A stretch of DNA of 64,000 bases, taken from positions 62,001-126,000 of the forward strand of contig NZ_JAOAMU010000008.1 of assembly GCF_025154075.1 (NCBI RefSeq). The letters are read 5' to 3'. Source of the stretch: Chryseobacterium herbae. GTDB lineage: Bacteria; Bacteroidota; Bacteroidia; Flavobacteriales; Weeksellaceae. A program made the position numbers and the translations under genes. Below are positions 35,245 through 44,427 of this stretch, piece after piece (position 1 is the stretch's first letter; the number at the start of each line of letters is the position of its first letter). The notes under the pieces are model-generated. The model was given only the letters and a program-made list of their open reading frames with translations. It ran no database searches and was not told the origin of the DNA.

Positions 35245-37383
35245 TTATTGAATTTTCCAGCTAATCCCAAACATAAAATTAGTTCCTGCCTGTGAAAAAT
35301 AATATGGATCGCCACTGTAAACGGCACCATTGTTTACATATTTTTTGTTGAAAAGATTATTCACCAATAATTTTAAAGCGATATCATTATGGGCGATGGT
35401 AAAATGATACTGGGCATTAAAATCAGTTAAGAAATAATCTTTCAACTGCAGGTTTTTATCCCCTGTATTATCCAGATACTGCTTTCCAACGTATTGATTC
35501 ATTAAAGCAAACTGGAAGTTTTTGTTAGGATTGAATTTCAAACCCAGATTGGCGATAACATTCGGGGAGAATGATATTTCGGTATCGCCCAGATTCTGAA
35601 GAACTCCTTTATTCTTTATATTAAAATCAAGATTTTCATTCTGGCTAAGGCTGACATTCCCGGTTACTTCCCATTGCTTAGAAAGTTTAGCCAATGCTCC
35701 GATCTCAATCCCTCTTCTGTAGCTTTTCCCTGAGTTTGTTCTGATAAATGCTCCTACATTGTTCAATTGGCCGTTCAATACCAATTGATTCAGGTAGTAC
35801 ATATAATATAGATTGGCCGTTACCGATACAATTCCAAACTGCTTTTCAATCCCTGCTTCGAAATCGTGTAGTTTTTCAGCTTTCACGTTGTTGTCACTCA
35901 TCAGGTCATCTCTGTTGGGCTCACGCTGCGCATGGGCATAGGAAAGAAAGACTTTTCCGTTTCCTATTTTATAATTCACACCAGCTTTTGGATTAAAGAA
36001 AAGCCAGTTTTTATCAAGGTTTCCTCCTTCCCCATCTCCTGCTGCCAGAATCTTTGTATCGTAATCAATATTTCTAAGCTGAAGATCTCCAAAGAATTCA
36101 AAGTGCTCTCCCGTTCTCCACAACGCTTTTGCAAAACCTGCGAATTCAGTTTTCACAGAACGGTTTCTGTAATATTCATACTCATTGATTTGCGGAAAAT
36201 AAACTCCGGTCACATTTCCAAAGTGTCTTCCGTAATACTGATTAGCCACCACACCGAAATTAAGATCTACATTCTCCAATTTTCCATACAATGTGGAAAC
36301 CGCACCGTAAAAATCATTATCCAGCCATTTTTTTCTGATAAAATCAGTTATTTCTACCGGAGCGCCATTCACTATAGGCACCAAGAGGTTATAATTGGAA
36401 TAATGTGTGGCTTCTACATCCGTTTCATCCACTCTTTTGTAGTTTTCGTAATATCCTCTTCCTTTTGTATAATGAAGTGTGGTTTCTAAACTCCAGTTAT
36501 CATTAAATTTCTGCTCCCATAAAAGCTGATAATGATTCTGTCTATAATTGTCCGTCTCATTATCATAAAACTTCTCTTCTCCGGTAACCAGATCTGTATA
36601 TTGTCCTGAATAATTGAACTTTGGATTCGTTTCCCAAGTCGGTCGGTCTATCCCGTTCCAGGCCTGATATGTTTTTTCTTTTCCTCCGAAAGCCATCAGA
36701 CGAAGCCTTGTTTTTCCTTCTTCAAACAATGCCGTGAAGTTGTAAGAATCCAGATTGGAGGAAGCTCTGTCAATATATCCATCAGAATGAATTTTTGTAT
36801 ATCTACCCATCACCGAAAGTCTGTTTTTCCAGAATTTTCCGGAACCTGCCTCCGCTGAATATTTGTAGGTATTGAATGAGCCATAACTGTCATCCGTCTT
36901 GAAATACATTTTCTCATCCGGTTCTTTAGAGATCACATTAATGCTCGCTCCAAACGCAGAAACTCCATTATTGGAAGTTCCCACCCCTCTCTGAATCACG
37001 ATTTGTGAGGCTGAACTTGTAAGGTCCGGAACATTCACAAAGAAAGTTCCCTGACTTTCAGAATCATTGTACGGAACTCCGTTCATCATCACATTAATCC
37101 CTCTTCCGGCTACCCCACGGATCCTAAATCCAGTATAACCCACCCCGTTTCCGGCGTCAGAAGTAGAGATAATGGAAGTTTGATTTTTCAGGAGGATCGG
37201 AAGATCCTGGCCCAGATTTCTGCTGTCTACATCTTTCTGTACGTTGATGATTTCCTTAGCAACGGGCAGTCTTTTTGTAAAACTGACCGCTTCAATTTCC
37301 CTGATCTTCAGAGAATCCTTATTTTGAGCCTGGATAAAGGCTGCAGAGCCTACGGTAAGCCCTAAAAAAAATAATCCCTTCAT
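35245..37383 (-). CDS. TonB-dependent outer-membrane receptor, probably for thiamin (Omr1 type)
   Basis: 712 aa with a signal peptide ending IQAQ (about residue 20). The plug domain contains GFRIRGVAGRGINVMMNGVPYNDSESQG and the INVISKEP end. The beta-barrel closes with a terminal aromatic-type strand (FMFGISWKIQ). The receptor would take up a substrate energised by TonB. A TPP aptamer upstream (37500-37570) shows control by thiamin pyrophosphate. TPP-controlled receptors of Bacteroidota are known as Omr1 and thought to import thiamin or precursors. The substrate is inferred from that control only. Confidence 0.87.
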   Translation of the reverse strand: MKGLFFLGLTVGSAAFIQAQNKDSLKIREIEAVSFTKRLPVAKEIINVQKDVDSRNLGQDLPILLKNQTSIISTSDAGNGVGYTGFRIRGVAGRGINVMMNGVPYNDSESQGTFFVNVPDLTSSASQIVIQRGVGTSNNGVSAFGASINVISKEPDEKMYFKTDDSYGSFNTYKYSAEAGSGKFWKNRLSVMGRYTKIHSDGYIDRASSNLDSYNFTALFEEGKTRLRLMAFGGKEKTYQAWNGIDRPTWETNPKFNYSGQYTDLVTGEEKFYDNETDNYRQNHYQLLWEQKFNDNWSLETTLHYTKGRGYYENYKRVDETDVEATHYSNYNLLVPIVNGAPVEITDFIRKKWLDNDFYGAVSTLYGKLENVDLNFGVVANQYYGRHFGNVTGVYFPQINEYEYYRNRSVKTEFAGFAKALWRTGEHFEFFGDLQLRNIDYDTKILAAGDGEGGNLDKNWLFFNPKAGVNYKIGNGKVFLSYAHAQREPNRDDLMSDNNVKAEKLHDFEAGIEKQFGIVSVTANLYYMYYLNQLVLNGQLNNVGAFIRTNSGKSYRRGIEIGALAKLSKQWEVTGNVSLSQNENLDFNIKNKGVLQNLGDTEISFSPNVIANLGLKFNPNKNFQFALMNQYVGKQYLDNTGDKNLQLKDYFLTDFNAQYHFTIAHNDIALKLLVNNLFNKKYVNNGAVYSGDPYYFSQAGTNFMFGISWKIQ

Positions 37384-37429
37384 TCTATAAATCTTTAAAA
37401 TTTAATGAATAAAAGGGGCGGATTATAAT

Positions 37430-37499
37430 GAGTCATCAGTAATCGGTAATAAGTAATATGTTGACAATTACTCATTGCTCATTACCTATTGCTCATTTT
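37430..37499. repeat. GTAAT/ATTAC degenerate repeat between TPP aptamer and receptor gene
   Basis: The stretch AGTAATCGGTAATAAGTAAT (37439-37458) followed by ATTACTCATTGCTCATTACC forms overlapping direct and inverted copies of GTAAT/ATTAC. It occupies most of the 117 nt between the aptamer and the receptor ATG, where the expression platform should be. Confidence 0.55.
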
Positions 37500-37570
37500 T
37501 AACTTCCCTAAACAGCATTATCCGTTCCAGGTTCATTGGGTATAATCTCAGCCTGTTAAAGCACCCCTTT
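37500..37570 (-). promoter_or_regulatory. TPP riboswitch (THI element) of the TonB receptor
   Basis: The minus strand reads GGGGTGC, GGCTGAGATTATACCC, TGAACCTG, AACGGATAATGC and TAGGGAAG in order, the conserved core of the thiamin pyrophosphate aptamer. The pyrimidine-sensing CTGAGA and the pyrophosphate-sensing ACCTG...GGATAATGC parts are both intact. A TAATTTCG sequence (37586-37579 on minus) may be its -7 element. Confidence 0.9.
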
Positions 37571-37784
37571 ATTTCAGCCGCGAAATTACAAAAAAAATAC
37601 GGGTTTTCGGGATACGGGGTTCGGGGTTTTGAGATGCGAGGTTCGGGATTCCGGGTTATAGAGATTAGTTGAACGATACAAATCTGTTTAATTTGCCTGA
37701 TCTGCGCGAGATTTTTAAACGTTGAAGATTCATTCTCTCCACATTTCAAAAAGCCAGAAGCCAATCGCTAACTGCCTACCACCA
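37571..37784. repeat. CGGGxTxCGGGGTT degenerate repeat
   Basis: 37600-37665 is made of near-copies of CGGGATACGGGG, TTCGGGGTTTTGAG, CGAGGTTCGGGATTC and CGGGTTATAG. It is G-rich against an AT-rich background and does not encode a credible protein. It lies just upstream of the TPP aptamer. Rest of the interval: nothing recognised. Confidence 0.5.
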
Positions 37785-38564
37785 TTAATACGTTTTATTT
37801 CTCACATCAATATAATAATAATTCGTCCCGTCTTTTGTGACTTCAAACATTCTCCCTAGTTTCCAGCTGAAGTTTCTTTTGATATTGGAATATTCGAAAG
37901 GAATAATCACTTTATTATTAACATCAATCACTCCGAATCTGTCGTTATGGGAAGCTACGATCATCGGGTTTGAGGTGTCGTCACCTTCCATGATAAATAA
38001 ATACTGATACTGAGGATAGATCTGATATTGTCTGTAATCCGCTGCGTTCACGAATTTAGCTTTTTCAATGATTCCATAAAAACCATTCAGAACATAGGCT
38101 TGATAAACCTGCTGTTTATAGTCTCCAAATTTACATTTACCCAGATCAGCATCTTTGAACTGATACACTCTTTTTCCTGTTTTGTCTACGCGGTAAGAGA
38201 TCATATCTTTTTCTACTGTTGCATAGTCATCGCTTCCAAATTTTCTTGCTTTGAGGTTCGGAGAGTTCAGCAAATTACAGTCTTCATAAAAAAAGACCGC
38301 GATATGATATTCAGGCTTGATGATGAATTTACCATTTTGATTGACGTATCCGAATTTACCATTCTCCTTTTTCGGGATCAGGACAGGAAGATCCTGATGA
38401 ATCGTTACAAGATCCGGGTTCGGCTTAGTAACCGAAAGCGCCTTTTTTACTGCGGATTTCGTTGCATTTTTAACCGGTAGCTTTTTCACAGATTTCATCT
38501 GAGAAAAAATGAAAATCGAAATAAATACGCATAAAAAATTCAGGATATTTTTCATATTCACCAT
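37785..38564 (-). CDS. WG-repeat protein
   Basis: 259 aa with an N-terminal signal peptide (ILNFLCVFISIFIFSQ, to about residue 22). Two WG-type repeats are visible: NGKFGYVNQNGKFIIKPEYH (about 74-93) and NDRFGVIDVNNKVIIPFEYSNI (about 210-231). The part between them is divergent. WG-repeat proteins are secreted or envelope proteins of unknown role in Bacteroidota. ATG at 38564 or, three codons later, at 38555 can serve as start. Confidence 0.75.
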   Translation of the reverse strand: MVNMKNILNFLCVFISIFIFSQMKSVKKLPVKNATKSAVKKALSVTKPNPDLVTIHQDLPVLIPKKENGKFGYVNQNGKFIIKPEYHIAVFFYEDCNLLNSPNLKARKFGSDDYATVEKDMISYRVDKTGKRVYQFKDADLGKCKFGDYKQQVYQAYVLNGFYGIIEKAKFVNAADYRQYQIYPQYQYLFIMEGDDTSNPMIVASHNDRFGVIDVNNKVIIPFEYSNIKRNFSWKLGRMFEVTKDGTNYYYIDVRNKTY

Positions 38565-38997
38565 TTGCGTGCAAAACTACGGCCAAAAATAGAAATTATC
38601 AAAATCATATTTATAAAGAATCTAAATAATTTAGAGTATAAAAAATATTAAAAATCCGTAAATTTGGGAACACTTTTTAAGTGTTTGATAATTTAAAAAC
38701 GTTTTGGAGATATAATTTTTGGCAGTCACGCTGTCAAAAAGGTGTATAAATCTTACCCAAAGAGAGTTTTTTCAACAAGACAAACCGCAGGTAAACTACG
38801 TACACTTCTATTAGAGATCATCTATATTTCACTTCAAAACTGAACATTATCTCACATTTTTTAAGGAGGTAGATGATGTTGTTTATTACTATAGTCGTTT
38901 TGCCGCGGCAACTTTAAATGTTTTATTGTAATTTATAACCCTGTTAAGAATAGCAGTATTGACTCTACTTTTAAAATTTTAAAAGACTTCTATTATT
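38565..38997 (+). promoter_or_regulatory. Structured acnB leader and promoter region
   Basis: This 433-bp gap has TAAATTTG (38659-38666), an exact -7 element with only a weak -33. Predicted transcription start near 38673 gives a leader of about 325 nt. Hairpins AACACTT/AAGTGTT (38669-38685) and TTTGGCAG/CTGTCAAA (38718-38738) lie near its 5' end. Further down are a strong Shine-Dalgarno site and a mini-ORF (38863-38917), directly followed by a second tiny frame (ATG at 38918, six codons). Confidence 0.55.
38863..38917 (+). other. Shine-Dalgarno site and 14-codon leader ORF before acnB
   Basis: AAGGAGGT at 38863-38870 is an almost ideal anti-16S match, rare in this organism group. ATG codons at 38873 and 38876 follow. 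The second has a 6-nt gap from GGAGG. The frame reads MMLFITIVVLPRQL and stops at 38915-38917. Eight of 14 residues are Leu, Ile, Val or Thr, a composition seen in attenuation leader peptides. It is 80 nt before the acnB ATG. Regulatory function is inferred. Confidence 0.5.
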
Positions 38998-41778
38998 ATG
39001 AATATGTATCAGGATTACATCCAAGAGATTGAGGAAAGAAAAAACCAGGGGCTTCATCCAAAGCCAATTGACGGTGCCGGATTATTAAGCGAAATCATCG
39101 CACAAATTAAAGACTCAGGCAACGAATACCGATCGGATTCTCTTCAATTTTTCATTTACAACACCTTACCGGGAACGACCAGTGCAGCGGGTGTGAAAGC
39201 TCAATTTTTAAAGGAGATCATTCTCGGTGAATCCGTAGTAGAAGAAATAACCCCGGCGTATGCTTTTGAGTTATTATCTCATATGAAAGGAGGTCCTTCC
39301 ATTGAGGTATTACTGGATTTAGCTTTAGGTAATGATATTTCTATTGCTAAACAGGCTGCCAGCGTTCTTAAGACACAGGTTTTCCTTTATGAAGCGGATA
39401 CAACCCGTCTGAAGGAAGCATTCAATAGCGGTAATGAAATCGCACAGGAAATCGTTGAAAGCTATGCAAAGGCTGAGTTCTTTACTAAACTTCCGGAAGC
39501 TGCTGAAGAAATTAAAGTCGTTACATTTATCGCTGGTGAAGGTGATATTTCAACTGATTTGCTTTCTCCGGGTAATCAGGCTCACTCAAGATCAGACCGT
39601 GAACTTCACGGAAAATGCATGATCACTCCTCAGGCACAGGAAGAAATCAAAGCTTTACAGGCACAACATCCTGACAAAAGCGTCATGCTTATTGCTGAGA
39701 AAGGTACGATGGGTGTAGGTTCATCCAGAATGTCAGGGGTAAACAACGTGGCTTTATGGACTGGAAAACAAGCAAGCCCATACATTCCATTCGTGAATAT
39801 TGCTCCAATTGTTGGAGGAACAAACGGTATTTCTCCGATTTTCCTTACTACAGTGGATGTTACCGGTGGTATTGGTCTTGACCTTAAAAACTGGGTAAAA
39901 AAACTGGATGAGAACGGACAGCCAATCCGTAACGAAGCAGGAGAGCCGATTCTTGAAGAAGCATATTCTGTGGCTACAGGAACTGTTCTTACCATCAATA
40001 CAAAAACAAAAAAACTTTATAACGGCGATCAGGAGCTGATTGACATTGCTAAGGCATTCACGCCTCAGAAAATGGAATTCATCAAAGCCGGTGGATCTTA
40101 CGCTATTGTATTCGGTAAAAAGCTTCAGACTTTTGCTGCAAAACTTTTAGGAATAGATACTCCTCTTGTTTTCGCCCCATCTAAAGAGATTTCTCACGAA
40201 GGACAAGGTCTTACAGCCGTTGAAAAAATCTTCAACAGAAATGCTGTGGGTTCTACACCAGGAAAAGTATTACACGCAGGTTCTGACGTTCGTGTAGAAG
40301 TTAATATCGTTGGATCTCAGGATACAACAGGTCTTATGACTTCTCAGGAACTGGAATCAATGGCAGCAACGGTGATTTCTCCGATTGTTGACGGTGCTTA
40401 CCAATCCGGATGTCACACCGCTTCAGTATGGGATAAAAAAGCTCAGGCTAATATTCCGAAACTAATGAAATTTATGAACGATTTCGGTTTGATCACAGCC
40501 CGTGACCCGAAAGGTGAATACCACGCCATGACTGATGTAATTCACAAAGTTCTTAACGATATTACCATAGACGAGTGGGCGATCATCATTGGTGGTGACT
40601 CTCACACGAGAATGTCTAAAGGAGTTGCTTTCGGAGCAGACTCAGGAACTGTAGCACTAGCATTGGCTACGGGTGAAGCATCTATGCCAATCCCTGAATC
40701 GGTGAAGGTAACATTCAAAGGAAACATGAAAGAACACATGGATTTCCGTGATGTGGTTCATGCGACTCAAGCTCAGATGCTTAAGCAGTTTGGAGGAGAA
40801 AACGTATTCCAGGGTAGAATCATTGAGGTTCACATCGGAACACTTCCTGCTGACCAGGCATTTACTTTTACAGACTGGACTGCAGAAATGAAGGCAAAAG
40901 CTTCTATCAACATTTCTGAAGACGAAACCCTGATTGAATCACTGGAAATTGCAAAAGGCAGAATCCAGATTATGATCGATAAGGGTATGGATAATCACAA
41001 CCAGGTTCTTCAGGGATTGATCAATAAAGCAGATAAGAGAATTGCAGAGATCAGATCAGGTGAGAAACCTGCTTTAACTCCGGATTCTAATGCTAAATAT
41101 TACGCTGAAGTTGTTGTGGATCTTGATATCATCGTGGAACCAATGATTGCTGACCCGGATGTAAACAATGATGATGTTTCCAAGAGATATACTCACGATA
41201 CAATCAGAACTCTTTCTTACTACGGTGGAGAGAAAAAAGTAGATCTTGGGTTTGTAGGATCTTGTATGGTTCACAAAGGAGATTTGAAGATTGTTTCTCA
41301 AATGCTTAGAAACATCGAAAAGCAGCAAGGGAAGGTAGAATTCAATGCGCCTCTTGTAGTAGCAGCTCCAACGTATAACATCATCGATGAATTAAAAGCA
41401 GAAGGAGACTGGGAATTTTTAGAAAAATACTCAGGTTTCGAATTTGATGATAATGCTCCAAAAGGCGAAGCACGTGTTGAATACAAAAACATGATGTATC
41501 TAGAGCGTCCTGGCTGTAACCTTTGTATGGGTAACCAGGAGAAAGCGGCTAAAGGAGATACAGTACTAGCAACTTCTACCCGTCTTTTCCAGGGAAGAGT
41601 GGTTGAAGATTCTGAACGTAAAAAAGGAGAATCTTTACTGGCTTCAACTCCGGTTGTTGTTCTTTCAGCGATCATCGGAAGAATTCCTAATATCGACGAA
41701 TACAAAGCAGCTGTTGAAGGTATTGACCTGACTAAGTTTGCTCCACCAATCAAGGAGTTGGTTCAGGTTGGACATTAA
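38998..41778 (+). CDS. acnB: Bifunctional aconitase B / 2-methylisocitrate dehydratase
   Basis: 926 aa. The HEAT-like N-terminal domain (about 1-160), then the swivel domain and the catalytic domains follow the AcnB order. The [4Fe-4S] ligands are Cys756 (GSCMVHKG), Cys840 and Cys843 (PGCNLCMGNQ). It interconverts citrate and isocitrate in the TCA cycle and can hydrate 2-methyl-cis-aconitate in the methylcitrate route. A second, unrelated-type aconitase gene lies 328 bp downstream, but a terminator separates them. Confidence 0.95.
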   Translation: MNMYQDYIQEIEERKNQGLHPKPIDGAGLLSEIIAQIKDSGNEYRSDSLQFFIYNTLPGTTSAAGVKAQFLKEIILGESVVEEITPAYAFELLSHMKGGPSIEVLLDLALGNDISIAKQAASVLKTQVFLYEADTTRLKEAFNSGNEIAQEIVESYAKAEFFTKLPEAAEEIKVVTFIAGEGDISTDLLSPGNQAHSRSDRELHGKCMITPQAQEEIKALQAQHPDKSVMLIAEKGTMGVGSSRMSGVNNVALWTGKQASPYIPFVNIAPIVGGTNGISPIFLTTVDVTGGIGLDLKNWVKKLDENGQPIRNEAGEPILEEAYSVATGTVLTINTKTKKLYNGDQELIDIAKAFTPQKMEFIKAGGSYAIVFGKKLQTFAAKLLGIDTPLVFAPSKEISHEGQGLTAVEKIFNRNAVGSTPGKVLHAGSDVRVEVNIVGSQDTTGLMTSQELESMAATVISPIVDGAYQSGCHTASVWDKKAQANIPKLMKFMNDFGLITARDPKGEYHAMTDVIHKVLNDITIDEWAIIIGGDSHTRMSKGVAFGADSGTVALALATGEASMPIPESVKVTFKGNMKEHMDFRDVVHATQAQMLKQFGGENVFQGRIIEVHIGTLPADQAFTFTDWTAEMKAKASINISEDETLIESLEIAKGRIQIMIDKGMDNHNQVLQGLINKADKRIAEIRSGEKPALTPDSNAKYYAEVVVDLDIIVEPMIADPDVNNDDVSKRYTHDTIRTLSYYGGEKKVDLGFVGSCMVHKGDLKIVSQMLRNIEKQQGKVEFNAPLVVAAPTYNIIDELKAEGDWEFLEKYSGFEFDDNAPKGEARVEYKNMMYLERPGCNLCMGNQEKAAKGDTVLATSTRLFQGRVVEDSERKKGESLLASTPVVVLSAIIGRIPNIDEYKAAVEGIDLTKFAPPIKELVQVGH

Positions 41779-41819
41779 TAGAATGTAACGAAGTCTCAGG
41801 ACTTTTTAAAAATAATATA

Positions 41820-41860
41820 ATTGAAAGATTTTAGTCCTGAGGGATTTAAAATCTTTCAAT
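41820..41860 (+). terminator. acnB terminator with loop complementary to upstream sequence
   Basis: A perfect 14-bp stem ATTGAAAGATTTTA (41820-41833) with TAAAATCTTTCAAT (41847-41860) is followed by TTTTTGTTT. The loop carries AGTCCTGAG (41833-41841), an exact complement of CTCAGGACT at 41795-41803, so a pseudoknot or alternative hairpin is possible. The rest of the gap to acnA shows no other structure. Confidence 0.8.
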
Positions 41861-42106
41861 TTTTGTTTAGAACCTTTCCATTTAAGACCGGTTAAGAATT
41901 ATTTTACATGAAATTGAGACATGAAATTCCATTTTTTCTTAACTTGATAGAAATAAAACATCCCGATTATTGATTAGAAATATCCTTTTTATAAGCCTAA
42001 GGAACAGAATTTGATGAATTGTAGTAACGAAAGAATTTTTTCCGTTTTAAGCATTCAGTTAATGACGGAAAAGAGTATTTAAAAAGAAGAAAAATTAAAT
42101 TAAGAT

Positions 42107-44374
42107 ATGACTTTTGATATTGATATGATCAAAAAAGTGTACGAGCGTTACCCTGAGAGAATTGCTGCGGCAAGACAAATCGTGGGAAAACCTCTTACCC
42201 TTTCAGAAAAAATCCTTTACACCCATCTTTGGGAAGGAAATGCCACATCAGCGCATGAAAGAGGAAACTCTTATGTAGATTTCGCACCGGACAGAGTAGC
42301 CATGCAGGATGCCACTGCACAGATGGCACTTTTACAGTTTATGCAGGCTGGAAAGACCAAAGTAGCGGTACCTTCAACAGCTCACGCCGATCACCTGATC
42401 CAGGCAAGAGTAGGTGCAGAAGCAGATTTACAGGAAGGTATCAACAAAAACTCGGAGGTTTTCAACTTTCTGAGTTCTGTTTGTGATAAATATGGAATTG
42501 GTTTCTGGAAGCCCGGAGCCGGTATCATTCACCAGGTGGTACTTGAAAATTATGCATTCCCGGGTGGAATGATGATCGGTACCGACTCTCACACGGTAAA
42601 TGCAGGAGGTCTAGGAATGGTAGCTATCGGTGTAGGGGGTGCAGATGCAGTAGACGTAATGGCCGGAATGGCATGGGAACTTAAAATGCCAAAACTTATC
42701 GGAATAAAATTAACCGGTAAAATGAGCGGATGGACATCGGCAAAAGACGTTATCCTGAAAGTAGCAGGTATCCTTACCGTAAAAGGTGGAACGGGATGCA
42801 TCGTAGAATATTTCGGAGAAGGAGCAGAATCTCTTTCAGCAACAGGTAAAGGAACCATCTGTAACATGGGTGCTGAAATTGGAGCGACAACTTCTACTTT
42901 CGGATATGATGATTCCATGAGAAGATATCTGGCAGCAACAGGAAGACAGGATGTAGTAGATGCTGCTGACAAAATAGCAGAACACTTAACGGGTGATGCT
43001 GAAGTATATGCCAACCCTGAGCAATATTTTGATCAGGTTATCGAAATCAACCTTTCTGAGCTTACACCACACTTAAACGGACCTTTCACTCCGGACTTAG
43101 CTACACCAGTCGCTGAATTCAGAGCTAAAGCTGAAGCGAACGGATGGCCAATAGAAGTAGAATGGGCATTGATCGGTTCTTGTACCAACTCTTCGTATGA
43201 AGATTTATCAAGAGCGGCTTCTATCGTAGAAGATGCAGTAGCAAAAGGGGTTAAACCTAAAGCGATCCTTGGAATCAACCCGGGTTCTGAGCAGGTAAAA
43301 TTCACTGCAGAAAGAGACGGTTTCTTAGATTCTTTCAGAAAATTTGAGAATACGAGAATCTTTACCAACGCTTGTGGACCTTGTATCGGACAGTGGGACA
43401 GAGAAGGCGCTGATAAAGGGGAGAAAAACTCTATCATCCACTCTTTCAACAGAAACTTTGCAAAAAGAGCTGACGGTAACCCGAATACCCATGCTTTCGT
43501 AGCTTCTCCGGAAATGGTAGCTGCGGTAGCCATTTCAGGAAGATTAGACTTTAACCCGATTACAGATACATTAACCGCTGAAAACGGTGAGCAGGTAAAA
43601 CTGAATGAGCCTAAAGGTTCTGAATTGCCACCAAGAGGATTCGCGGTAGATGATAACGGATACCAGGCGCCATCTGAAGACGGTTCTTCAGTGGTTGTGA
43701 ATGTAAGTCCTACTTCAGACAGACTTCAGCTATTGGAAGAATTCCCGGCTTGGGACGGTAAAAACATCGAAGGAGCTAAGGTATTGATCAAAGCTTTCGG
43801 AAAATGTACGACTGACCATATTTCTATGGCGGGACCATGGTTGAAATACAGAGGTCACCTTGACAATATTTCAAACAATATGTTGATTGGAGCAGTCAAT
43901 GCTTACAACATGGAAACGAACCACGTTAAAAATGAAATAACGGGTGAATTTGGTGAAGTTCCGGCTGTACAGAGAGCTTACAAAGCTGCTGGTATTCCTA
44001 CGATTGTTGTGGGAGACCAGAACTACGGTGAGGGTTCTTCAAGAGAGCACGCCGCTATGGAACCAAGACACCTTGGCGTAAAAGCTGTATTGGTAAAATC
44101 ATTCGCAAGAATCCATGAAACCAACCTTAAAAAACAAGGGATGCTGGGAATCACTTTCGCTAATGAGACTGATTATGACAAAATCCAGGAAGATGACACG
44201 GTTAACTTCTTAGATCTTGACCAGTTTGCTCCAGGAAAACAGCTGACTTTGGAATTCGTTCATGCTGACGGAACTAAAGACATTATTATGGCGAACCATA
44301 CGTATAATGATCAGCAGATTGATTGGTTTAAGGCAGGTTCTGCGCTTAACCTGATTAAGAGACAAGAAAATTAA
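42107..44374 (+). CDS. Aconitate hydratase, mitochondrial-type AcnA
   Basis: 755 aa. The [4Fe-4S] ligands are Cys359 (GSCTNSSY), Cys423 and Cys426 (NACGPCIGQW). YGEGSSREHAAMEPRHLG in the C-terminal swivel domain provides the substrate-binding Ser/Arg. The length matches mitochondrial-type aconitases, the main TCA enzyme of flavobacteria. With acnB next door the cell has two aconitases that may differ in oxidative stability. It probably has its own promoter, since the acnB terminator precedes it. Confidence 0.94.
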   Translation: MTFDIDMIKKVYERYPERIAAARQIVGKPLTLSEKILYTHLWEGNATSAHERGNSYVDFAPDRVAMQDATAQMALLQFMQAGKTKVAVPSTAHADHLIQARVGAEADLQEGINKNSEVFNFLSSVCDKYGIGFWKPGAGIIHQVVLENYAFPGGMMIGTDSHTVNAGGLGMVAIGVGGADAVDVMAGMAWELKMPKLIGIKLTGKMSGWTSAKDVILKVAGILTVKGGTGCIVEYFGEGAESLSATGKGTICNMGAEIGATTSTFGYDDSMRRYLAATGRQDVVDAADKIAEHLTGDAEVYANPEQYFDQVIEINLSELTPHLNGPFTPDLATPVAEFRAKAEANGWPIEVEWALIGSCTNSSYEDLSRAASIVEDAVAKGVKPKAILGINPGSEQVKFTAERDGFLDSFRKFENTRIFTNACGPCIGQWDREGADKGEKNSIIHSFNRNFAKRADGNPNTHAFVASPEMVAAVAISGRLDFNPITDTLTAENGEQVKLNEPKGSELPPRGFAVDDNGYQAPSEDGSSVVVNVSPTSDRLQLLEEFPAWDGKNIEGAKVLIKAFGKCTTDHISMAGPWLKYRGHLDNISNNMLIGAVNAYNMETNHVKNEITGEFGEVPAVQRAYKAAGIPTIVVGDQNYGEGSSREHAAMEPRHLGVKAVLVKSFARIHETNLKKQGMLGITFANETDYDKIQEDDTVNFLDLDQFAPGKQLTLEFVHADGTKDIIMANHTYNDQQIDWFKAGSALNLIKRQEN

Positions 44375-44396
44375 TTGTTAGATTTAATTAATCATA

Positions 44397-44427
44397 GAAA
44401 AGCGGCTTCCCTTGGAAGCCGCTTTTC
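44397..44427. terminator. Bidirectional terminator overlapping the lytR stop codon
   Basis: A perfect 14-bp stem GAAAAGCGGCTTCC (44397-44410) with GGAAGCCGCTTTTC (44414-44427) and a CTT loop. It ends the aconitase transcript and, on the minus strand, the response-regulator transcript. Its right arm includes part of the regulator's stop codon (44426-44428). Confidence 0.9.

Noticed and set aside
37486..37764. 92-codon minus-strand frame
   Set aside because: It runs across the TPP aptamer and the G-rich repeat. The reading has no domain pattern, and the RNA element explains the sequence.
41298..41753. 151-codon minus-strand frame inside acnB
   Set aside because: Shadow frame of a conserved enzyme gene, low-complexity Ser/Thr-rich reading.
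42014..42082. 22-codon frame (MNCSNERIF start) before the second aconitase as another leader peptide
   Set aside because: No Shine-Dalgarno site, no V-V-x-x-R-x-L end and no associated structure.
43033..43533. 166-codon minus-strand frame inside the mitochondrial-type aconitase gene
   Set aside because: Shadow of a highly conserved coding region that includes the cluster cysteines.
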